Shown here piece after piece: positions 1-8,000 of a stretch of 20,977 bases of DNA. The stretch is from assembly GCA_964511015.1 (NCBI GenBank), contig CAZEDX010000072.1, positions 1-20,977 on the forward strand, read 5' to 3'. A program made the position numbers and the translations under genes. Each line of letters begins with the position of its first letter. Positions within the stretch are counted from its first letter, which is position 1. Origin of the DNA: FEN-1099 sp964511015. Its GTDB lineage: Bacteria; Lernaellota; Lernaellaia; Lernaellales; Lernaellaceae. The notes beneath the pieces were generated by a model, which saw only the letters and a program-made list of their open reading frames with translations, made no database searches and was not told the origin of the DNA.

Positions 1-55
1 ATCATGAAACCAACAACCGCCTTCCCTAACTTTCAACTGAGTTCGGGACAGGCTC

Positions 56-235
56 ATGATCGTGGTTTTCGAATCTCAACGCCGCTCATTCCTTCTCGCC
101 GCGTGCCTTGTGTTCTTGTTCTGCTTCTCCCCGCTTGCTCACGCGTCCGATAATATGGAGCACAAGGCCGGGTTCGATCTGCTGTGGATGACGTCGTTTC
201 TGGCGGATGGGTATTACGCCGATTTGGACGAGTAA
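56..235 (+). pseudogene. Signal-peptide fragment of the Asp-rich secreted protein, ended by in-frame TAA
   Basis: An ATG at 56 opens a 59-codon reading frame that begins with a convincing Sec signal: a charged start (ESQRR), a hydrophobic core (FLLAACLVFLFCFSPL) and an AHA|S cleavage-like site near residue 30. The frame stops at TAA 233-235. It is the same frame as the 590-residue reading frame that resumes at once (W-L-T-V-D-V-D-G-N...), and that long frame has no export signal or ribosome site of its own. I infer this is the true 5' end of the same gene, cut by a nonsense codon or a base-call error (GAG-TAA-TGG could come from GAG-TAT/TAC-TGG). Upstream bases 1-55 show only a weak AGG before the ATG and no clear promoter. 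Confidence 0.7.
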
Positions 236-265
236 TGGCTGACCGTAGATGTCGACGGCAACGCG

Positions 266-2038
266 GTGATCGGCAAGCAGGAAGTCTCCACCACTTCGAG
301 CTACAAGGATCTGGTCACCTGGCAGTTCGACGAGAGCGGCAACGTATCGTGGCGCGCGATCTACGATTCGCCATATGCCCTGACCGACGTGGTCTTGGGC
401 GTTCAGGCGGCCGACGACGGCTCGGTCTACGTCGCCGGTGTCGTCTGCGTGGCGAGCGGTTGCGCGCAGGCCGAGGCCGTGCTCCTCAAATACGACGCGA
501 CCGGCGCCCTGGCGTGGAGCTACGTAGGCAACTACCCGGATGAAGGCAGCGGATTCAACGGCGTGGCGATCGATGGCGACGGCAATGTGTTCGCCTTCGG
601 CTGGGCCTACGAATCCGAGGACCACGAGGGGCCGCTATTGGCCAAGTTCGAAGCCGACGGCAACGTCTCATGGTCCCGCGTTTTTTCCGAAGGCGACTGG
701 CCGCAAGGCGTCTTCCGCCACGGTGTCGTCGACTCCGCGGGTGACATCTACCTGGCGGGCAACGCAACGGACAGCGAAAACAATGCACTCGTCGCCAAGT
801 ACGCCGCCGACGGGGATTTGGCGTGGTACGACCGCTACGACACGTCGGTCTATTCCAGCCTGCGCGCCATTGCGCTGGACAGTGAGGAAAACGCCTTGGT
901 CGCCGGCACCATGGATGTGGAGACCGCCGCGAAAACCACGCTCAAGACCATGTTGGCGGTCAAATACCAACCGAATGGAACAAGGGCCTGGACGCTGCAG
1001 CACCAGTGTGGAGACGGCAGCCTCAATTGCTACGGTCGGGCGCTCGCGGTCGGACCGGTCGACCAATTGATCTTGATCGGTTTGGTGCAAGTGACAACGT
1101 CGTCTTACGACTTGCTCACGACCGCGTTCGATGTCGACGGCGATCTCTCATGGCAAGACACCTACCGTGAGGACACCTACGGTTTTGTTTTGCCGAAAGA
1201 TGTGGCGCTAGACGGCGACGGAAACGTGTTCGTGGCAGCTCTCCGCGCCACGAGCAGCAGTCACCTCGATTACGAAATCGCGATTGTGGGGTACGACGCC
1301 AGCGGAAGCACACGGACGGAGTTATTGCCAGAGATTTCGTCCATCAACATCGAACAAAAAGTGCAGATCGAAACCGACCTCTATGGCGCACCAATCATCT
1401 TCGGCCAGTATGCCTCGCCGGTCAAAGACGAATGCCCCTATTACACATGCTACTTCATCGCCAAGTACGTCGATTGCGCCGGCTGTTATGTGGATGGCGC
1501 GTGCTGGGAAGACGGCGACGTCAACCCGGACAACGTGTGCGAGATCTGCCACGTGTCCTTCTCGCGCACCGAGTGGGCCGGCAACGACGGCGTGTCGTGC
1601 GAAGACGACCTATTCTGCAACGGCGACGACACATGCAATGGGACATCCTGCGATCACACGGGCGACCCGTGCGAGTCAGGCTACCATTGCCGCGAAGAAA
1701 CCGACGAATGCATCTTGTCGACCGATGATGACACCACGGATGACGACACCGCAGACGATGACACCACCGATGATGACACGGTGGACGACGATTCCGCAGA
1801 TGACGACATAGTGGACGATGATACGAGCGATGACGACTCGGACGACGACACCGTGGATGATGATACGAGCGATGACGATTCGGACGACGACACCACGACG
1901 GATGACGATACCGTCGATGACGACGCCGACGATGATTCCGACGACGACCAGGACGATGACAGTCTGGATGACGACAACGTCAACGGCCCTGACGACGACA
2001 CGAAAAGCGAATCCTCGGGCGGAGGTTGTGGTTGCTAA
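266..2038 (+). CDS. Secreted propeller-repeat protein with Cys-rich module and Asp-repeat tail (5' end interrupted)
   Basis: Residues about 20-380 hold six or seven repeats of roughly 45-60 residues with cores like GVAIDGDGNVFAFG and LLAKFEADGNVSWSR, typical of SBBP/delta-60-type beta-propeller repeats in cell-surface proteins. Residues about 390-485 form a Cys-rich module (C..C.VDG.CWEDGDVNPDN.CE.C, then CEDDLFCNGDDTCNG) of the kind I know from myxobacterial secreted proteins. From residue 487 to about 579 it is an acidic DDDT/DDDS/DDDV tract, and it ends in SSGGGCGC. The GTG at 266 is only the first start-like codon after the in-frame TAA at 233 and has no Shine-Dalgarno, so the real gene most likely runs 56-2038. 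Role: probably a surface or extracellular structural or adhesive protein; no enzyme motif is seen. It converges on tamA with a 28-nt gap. Domain class fairly sure, function unknown. Confidence 0.75.
   Translation: MIGKQEVSTTSSYKDLVTWQFDESGNVSWRAIYDSPYALTDVVLGVQAADDGSVYVAGVVCVASGCAQAEAVLLKYDATGALAWSYVGNYPDEGSGFNGVAIDGDGNVFAFGWAYESEDHEGPLLAKFEADGNVSWSRVFSEGDWPQGVFRHGVVDSAGDIYLAGNATDSENNALVAKYAADGDLAWYDRYDTSVYSSLRAIALDSEENALVAGTMDVETAAKTTLKTMLAVKYQPNGTRAWTLQHQCGDGSLNCYGRALAVGPVDQLILIGLVQVTTSSYDLLTTAFDVDGDLSWQDTYREDTYGFVLPKDVALDGDGNVFVAALRATSSSHLDYEIAIVGYDASGSTRTELLPEISSINIEQKVQIETDLYGAPIIFGQYASPVKDECPYYTCYFIAKYVDCAGCYVDGACWEDGDVNPDNVCEICHVSFSRTEWAGNDGVSCEDDLFCNGDDTCNGTSCDHTGDPCESGYHCREETDECILSTDDDTTDDDTADDDTTDDDTVDDDSADDDIVDDDTSDDDSDDDTVDDDTSDDDSDDDTTTDDDTVDDDADDDSDDDQDDDSLDDDNVNGPDDDTKSESSGGGCGC
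1724..2002 (+). repeat. Low-complexity Asp-rich (DDDX/DDDXX) coding repeat
   Basis: Irregular tandem of GAT/GAC triplets separated by one or two codons for Thr, Ser, Val or Ala, with periods of mainly 12 and 15 nt, encoding about 18 DDD blocks. It is inside the secreted-protein gene. The acidic tract could bind Ca2+ or act as an extended wall or periplasm-spanning linker between the Cys-rich module and the Cys tail. Such tracts expand and contract easily, so length is likely strain-variable. Confidence 0.85.
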
Positions 2039-2066
2039 TGGAGGAAAATAACCTGCTCCGCCCCGC

Positions 2067-5000
2067 CTAGAACATATTCCCGACGGAGATGTAGAACGCG
2101 CCGAAGCTTTCGCCTTCCAGCCGGTTGAGCTTGAAGCCGTAGTTGGCGCTCAGCGGGCCGACCGGAGTGAGGAACGCCAGGCCGAGGCCGGCCGAGGTGC
2201 GGATGCGGTCGAGATAGAAGTTGTTCGTGCCGCCGGTGACGTTTCCGGCGTCAAAAAAGAAAATCAGGCCCAGGCTGTACAGGTTCAGCGGCACGCGCAG
2301 TTCGGTGTTCTGGTAAGCCATGAAGTAGCCGCCGACCGGTGTGCGGCCGTCGGTGCCGACCGGGCTGATCTCGTTGGGCTCGAAGCCGCGAACGGTGGTC
2401 GAGCCGCCGAGGAAGAAACGCTGGCTGATCGGCAGCAGGTCGCCCTCGCGCAGTAGCTGCACGTGACCCGCGGCGAGGTTTTCCGCGAAGACCCAACCCT
2501 TGAGGAACGGCAGCCACTCGAACAGCGGCAGGTACCACGAACTGCGGCCGGTCACGCGCAGGAAGTTGACCTGGCTCAGCAGGTACGGCGTGCCGAGGTC
2601 GAAGCGCAGCGTGTCGTAGCTCCAACGCGTCGGGTTGAAGATGTCGTCGCGCCGGTCGACGATCAGCATCGGGCTGAGCGCGGTGATGATCGTCTGGCCT
2701 TGCACCTGGTCTTGCACCGCGTCGCTGACGTTGAAGATGTAATCGTTGTAGATGTCGTAATCGAGCTTGAGCGTGACCGGGTCGACCCAGCGGTGGGTGT
2801 GAATGTTGCCGGCGAACTCGCGCAGCTCCGGCGTTTTGCCGGTGACTTCCAGGAAGTTGAACAGCTTGCGCGCTTCCAGCGTGGTGCCGATGATCGCGCC
2901 GTAGGCCCGGTCGTCGAAACCGATCTGGTGCTGCACCTGGTCGCGTACGGTGAGCGAGCCGTCCAGCGGCACGCGCGCGATCCAGGGCCAGGTGAAGAAC
3001 ACGGCGAACAGGCTCTGGTCGAGCATGAATGACGGATCGTTGACCGTGCCCTCGAAACGGAAGCCGAGCCGGCGCCCATGGCCGGCGAGATTGCGGTGGC
3101 CCATTTCGTAGGCCGCGTTGAAGCCGGGGTAGGAGTTCCAGCCCAAGCCCCCGGTGATGTAACCGCTCTTGCGCTCTTTGACCTCGACCATCATGTCGAC
3201 CGCGTCTTCTTCGAGCGTCTGCGACACGGGCCGAATGTCGACGCTGGTGAACAGCCCGAGCGCGATCAGCGCCTGCTGCGAGCGGAAGATCTTTTCGTAG
3301 TTGTACGGCTCGCCCGGCACGATGACCAGTTCGCGTTCGATGACGTGCTTGCGGGTCATCTTGTTGCCGCGGTAGTACAGGTGCCCGAACAGGAACTGGC
3401 GGCCCTCGGTGAAGCGGAAGACGATGTCGACCGAGCGGTTGTCTTCGGAGAAGCGCACCTCTTCCTTCACCCGGGCCTTGATGTAGCCGCGCGTCAGGTA
3501 GACCGAGAGCAGCACGGCCTTCATTTTGGGCAGTTGGAACGGGTTGAACGGCTGGCCGGCGACGAGCATCTCGCCGCGTTTTTCCTCGACCGCCAACCGC
3601 AGGTCGCGGCGCTTCACCACGGTGTAGCCTTCGTAGACGATCGAGCGCACCATCGTCTGCGGGCCTTCTTCCACGTCGATCGTCACGTCGATCGCGTTGG
3701 CCGCCTCGTCGTAGTCGGCGTTGACCTGCACCATGCGCGCCTGCAGGAAGCCGTGCGAGTTGTAGAAGTTGATGACGTTCTGCAGATCCTTTTCGAAATC
3801 CTCTTCGACGTAGACCGAGGTGTTGGTCAGCAGGCCGCGCAGCTCGCCGCCGTCATAGGCGGCGTTGTTCAGGAATTCGATGGACCGGATGTGCACCTTG
3901 GGGCCGCGGTCGGCCTTGAGGCGGATTTCGCGCACCGACGCGCCGTCGGGGTCTTTGTAGTTTTTGTATTCGAGGTCGACGATCGCCGTGTAGTAGCCCT
4001 CGCGCATCAGGAACAGGCGCACCTTTTTGGCGAAGTCCTGCGCGATGTAGCGGTTGAACCGCCGCTGGTTGTCCAGCCCCAGCACGTCATCGAGGTTCCA
4101 TTTGCGCTCGGTGCAGGTGAAGCATTCCTCGTCGTAAATGATCTTGATCCGCGGCCCGACACGCACCGGCAGATGCACGGTGACCGTCTTCTGCGCATGA
4201 TCGATGGTGTAGCTGGCCGGGTCGTCGAGGCTTAGCTCGGGCAAGCGCGCCTCGAGGTGGCCGGCCTTGCGCAGCCACTTCTCCAGACGCGCCAGACCGC
4301 GGTCGATTCGCTCTTGCTCGAACTTGAAGGGCGGGTCGAAGTCGGCCGCATCGAGAATTTGTTCGGGCGTGTAGATCGTCAGCAGCGCTTCGGAGAAGTC
4401 GAACGCCGTGACCTTATAGGTCTCATTTTCTTTGATCTCGATGTGCAGGTCAGCGAAGTTGTCCTGTAGCCGCTGGGTGAGCTGCGGGGTGATGGTGATG
4501 CGCGCCTGGAACTTGCCGATCGCGGCATAGGCCGCCTCGATCTTGCGCCGGTATTCTTCAAGCAGCTCGGGTCGGTAGTCGTCGCCCGATTCGATGTGCA
4601 GGATGTCGTCAAGCACCTCGCGCGAACTGTATGACGAGGCGCCTGCCACCACGATGTCGCGCAGCACGTAGCGCGGCCGCACCTTGATGGTGACTTCGAT
4701 TTGCTCGCCCACCGGCCGGACCTGGATCGCGACGTTGGCCACCTGGTCGAGCAGATACATCTGGCGCAACGTCTGGCGCACGCGCCAGCGCCACAACACG
4801 TCGCGTTCCTTGAGTTTGGACATGCGTTGAATGACGCGCGTTTCCATGTATGGCGGAATGTCCCAGATGATCTTGGCGATGGTGCGCCCGTAGTACTTTT
4901 CCAGTTCGGCGTCGGAGGCGGTGGCTTCGGTATCGCCGGGCGGATTGGCGGGCGACGGCGCGGCCGCTTGCGCCTGGGCGGCCGGCCGGGGCGGGTCCTG

Positions 5001-5069
5001 CGCTGACACCACTCCCGCGCCCGTCACGAGCAGCATCAGAAACAGCAGCAGTAGCGTGCGCCTGGCCAG
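2067..5069 (-). CDS. tamA: TamA-like Omp85 outer-membrane assembly protein, about seven POTRA repeats
   Basis: Outer-membrane half of a TamA/TamB-type system. Numbering from the ATG at 5036, I count seven POTRA-like units (about 51-121, 122-204, 206-294, 295-379, 380-459, 460-546, 547-622), then a 16-strand-type barrel from about 625. The barrel carries the Omp85 lid motif VRGF at 882-885 and the C-terminal beta-signal ending FYISVGNMF. E. coli TamA has three POTRAs and BamA five, so this is long. Start: the ATG at 5036 splits the hydrophobic signal and has no ribosome site. In-frame CTG at 5069 lies 4 nt after GGAGG and gives a full signal (LARRTLLLLFLMLLVTG...VSA|QD), so CTG is preferred. 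The ribosome site overlaps the tamB stop, implying coupling. Two Cys (305, 308) sit in POTRA 4. It could be a BamA paralogue; the adjacent tamB argues for TamA. Confidence 0.93.
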   Translation of the reverse strand: MARRTLLLLFLMLLVTGAGVVSAQDPPRPAAQAQAAAPSPANPPGDTEATASDAELEKYYGRTIAKIIWDIPPYMETRVIQRMSKLKERDVLWRWRVRQTLRQMYLLDQVANVAIQVRPVGEQIEVTIKVRPRYVLRDIVVAGASSYSSREVLDDILHIESGDDYRPELLEEYRRKIEAAYAAIGKFQARITITPQLTQRLQDNFADLHIEIKENETYKVTAFDFSEALLTIYTPEQILDAADFDPPFKFEQERIDRGLARLEKWLRKAGHLEARLPELSLDDPASYTIDHAQKTVTVHLPVRVGPRIKIIYDEECFTCTERKWNLDDVLGLDNQRRFNRYIAQDFAKKVRLFLMREGYYTAIVDLEYKNYKDPDGASVREIRLKADRGPKVHIRSIEFLNNAAYDGGELRGLLTNTSVYVEEDFEKDLQNVINFYNSHGFLQARMVQVNADYDEAANAIDVTIDVEEGPQTMVRSIVYEGYTVVKRRDLRLAVEEKRGEMLVAGQPFNPFQLPKMKAVLLSVYLTRGYIKARVKEEVRFSEDNRSVDIVFRFTEGRQFLFGHLYYRGNKMTRKHVIERELVIVPGEPYNYEKIFRSQQALIALGLFTSVDIRPVSQTLEEDAVDMMVEVKERKSGYITGGLGWNSYPGFNAAYEMGHRNLAGHGRRLGFRFEGTVNDPSFMLDQSLFAVFFTWPWIARVPLDGSLTVRDQVQHQIGFDDRAYGAIIGTTLEARKLFNFLEVTGKTPELREFAGNIHTHRWVDPVTLKLDYDIYNDYIFNVSDAVQDQVQGQTIITALSPMLIVDRRDDIFNPTRWSYDTLRFDLGTPYLLSQVNFLRVTGRSSWYLPLFEWLPFLKGWVFAENLAAGHVQLLREGDLLPISQRFFLGGSTTVRGFEPNEISPVGTDGRTPVGGYFMAYQNTELRVPLNLYSLGLIFFFDAGNVTGGTNNFYLDRIRTSAGLGLAFLTPVGPLSANYGFKLNRLEGESFGAFYISVGNMF

Positions 5070-5077
5070 CGGTCCTC

Positions 5078-8000
5078 CTACCGGAAGTCGATCTTAAGCC
5101 GGATGCCGGTGCCGAACCCGCCGTATGACGGCACCGCTTCCTGGCCCGCGAAGTTGCTCCAGTCGACGTACACCGCGAGGTAGCGCATGAAGCGCCATTC
5201 GGCTTCGGCGCTCAGCGTCGGATCGGCGATGCCGCGGAAGAGCGAAACCATGAATTCGCGTTCGAACTCGCGCGAAACCCGCAGGCGGCTCACGCCCGTC
5301 GAAGTGTCAACGCCGAAGTCGATGCCGGTGTACTGTCGGAACTGGGAGCCGATAAGTTGTTGCGCGGCGGCCGCGAGCGCGGCGGTTTCGTCGCCCGAAC
5401 CGGCCTGGAACTGCTCGTACGAAACGCCCAGCGACAGTAGCGTGACGATGTCGCGCTCGGTCATGGGCGGGTCGGACTGGAAGGTGATCTGATAACGGTC
5501 CGGCGTACCGGAGACGTTGATGAAGATGTCGATCTCGTTGACCGTCGTTTCGGCGTTGATGTCAAAGGCCGGGTAGATGCGCGTGTCGTCGAAGAACTGA
5601 ATGACGGCCGAACTGACCTTGTAGGTGTTTTGCAAGACCGTGGCCTGGCCCTTGGTCACCTGCACGGTGCCGATCATGCCCGGGCTGATGTTGTCGCCGG
5701 TCAAGACCAGGTCGACGGCCATCTCGATTTGGATGAAGTTGTTGTCCACCGCCACGCCGCGCGGGGCCCGAATCACGATGTTGAAGTAAACCGACTCTTC
5801 TTTCTTCTCGTAGACCTGCGAGCCGGCCGCGCCGCCGCCGGATTTCTGGAACGACTGCAAAATCTGCACGATGTCGATGTTGTAACGGACGACCGCCTTT
5901 TCAATGTCGACTTCCCCCGACACGTCGAGTTTGCCGTCGGCGCGCGTGGTGATCAGCAGGTCGACCTTGCGTACGACCAGTTCCAGATAGGGGTCGTACC
6001 GCGTCTTGACGTTGTCGACTTTGACGAACAGTTCGAGCTGCGCGTGCGCGGCCTCATTCGGCGCGCTTTCGCCGGCGGCCGGCGGCGTGGCTGAATCGTC
6101 GGTGTTCTGCGCCACGGGAGTGGGCAGGCGGTAAGAGCCGCCAATCTTCAACGTGCCGCCGCCGATGTCCGCATTAAGCTGGCGCACAGTCGCCACGCGG
6201 TTGGCGAACTGAACGTCCATTTTCAGGTTTTCGATGGACGTCGGCATGTCGGCCAGATCGATCGTTGCCTGGTCGATCTTCGCGCTGGCAGTCACCTTGC
6301 CCAGATCGAACCGCACCGGCACCGCCGCGTCAAGACGCAGCATGCCGGTTGCCGTGGCGATCGAGTTGGTAAAGGCCTTCGCCGTTTCGAGCGCCACCTG
6401 GCCGGTGAGCACGAAGTAGGGTTCGTTGTTCAAGTCCTGCCGGTCGATCTTAATACGCATGCCGGTGCCGCCGAGCGCGAAATCCTGCACATCGACGCGG
6501 CCGTCGCGGTAGGTGATCATGATTGGTCGCACCTGGCCGTCTTCGTTTTGGTTGCGCAACACGAAGCTGCCGCGCTGGAACGAAAGCTGGTCGAAACGGA
6601 TGGTGGCGTTGAAGGCAGGTTCGGCCCCCGCTTCCGGCTGCTGGCCTTCCACGGCCGCCCCGAAACGCCCGTCCACCGCGATCTCGCCGTCGATCAGACC
6701 TTTGTATTCTTCGCCGCCGTTGGTGGCCCGGCGTCGGCGCGTTCCCGCCGCACGTTGCTGTTGCTCACGCACCTGCTCGGCCGACTTCAAGAAGTTCGAG
6801 TAGTCGAAGCGGTCGAAACGCACACGCGCCTCGAAAGGCCGCGCCTCGGTGAGCTTGAGCGTGGCGTCGAGCCGGATCGAACCATAGCCGGCATCCGGAG
6901 CCGGCGGATTGCCGGACGTCTGCGCGACCTGGAAGGCGCCGTCGTCGGCGAAATCCGGGTCTGCACCGGCGGCGGCGACGCGCGGCGCAACCTCGTCGTC
7001 GGGCGCCCACGGCCGCCGATCGGCCAACAGCGCGCCGGTAACCTGGATCTGCTGGTCGGCGAAGATCGCCTTGATGGTCGAGCGGCCGAGGTCGAAATGC
7101 TCGTAGCGGCCGCGGTCGATGCGCAACTCGAACGCGCCGGCCGGGTTGTCGAACGAGCCTTCGACGTCGGCGACCAGATCGAGGTCGGCCATAACGTGCA
7201 ACCGCTGACGGGCGACCGTGTCGCTGGCCATCTCGTTGAGACGGTTGGTGCGCAGCTTCAAGGCAAAGGTGCTGTCGTTCGGATTCAGCGCGCCGGAGAG
7301 CTGAATGACGGTTGGTTGCTGATCGGCGTCGGTGATCATCGCTGTCGGCCGCGGTTTCCACACGCCGCGCGAAACCAGCGGACGGATCCCGCGTTCTTTG
7401 GTCAGCGTCAAGTCGTCGAGCAACACCTCGCCGTCGGCCAGTCGGGCATTGAGCGCCAGCGACTTCACCCGCTCACCGTAGGCCTCGATTTCCTTGCCGC
7501 TCAAGACGACCGAGCCATTGAGCGCGACCACGGGGCCGGAGATGTCGGCGTGCAAACCGAGCTTGCCGCTCGCCTTGACCTGGTCTTGCATGCCGGCCAG
7601 CGCCAGCAGCTCGCGCATCTCGGTTTCGGGCAGGTCGAGCAAGGCCTGCACCGTCGATTCGTTCAGGTCGTACGACCCGTCGAAGGTGATGCGCGCGCCT
7701 TCGCGCTCGATCACCAGATCGTCAATGATCACTTTGGCGCCGTCGAAACCCACCCCGGCCCGAATGGCGTTGACGTTATAGACGTCAAAACGCAACTCCC
7801 CGAAATCGAGTTGGCCGTTAACTCGCGGCTCGGCGGCCGTGCCGGAGGCCCGCAGGTTCAACTTGCCGTGGCCGGCCAACGGCTTGCCGACCAACGCGGC
7901 GAACTCGGCCAGGTCGGCGGCCTCGAGATCGACCGTCAGATCGAGCGGGCCGTCGCCCTGCAAATCAACGCCGCCGCCGATCACCAGCTTGGTGTGATCG

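Noticed and set aside
1724..2002. Tandem repeats as a CRISPR-like or non-coding array
   Set aside because: The units are short codon repeats in an open frame with no unique spacers.
3078..4235. Long plus-strand reading frame (385 codons) opposite tamA
   Set aside because: Composition is typical of an antisense shadow of a GC-rich gene (repetitive His/Val/Asp/Arg), with no ribosome site or domain, while the minus strand has clear Omp85 features.
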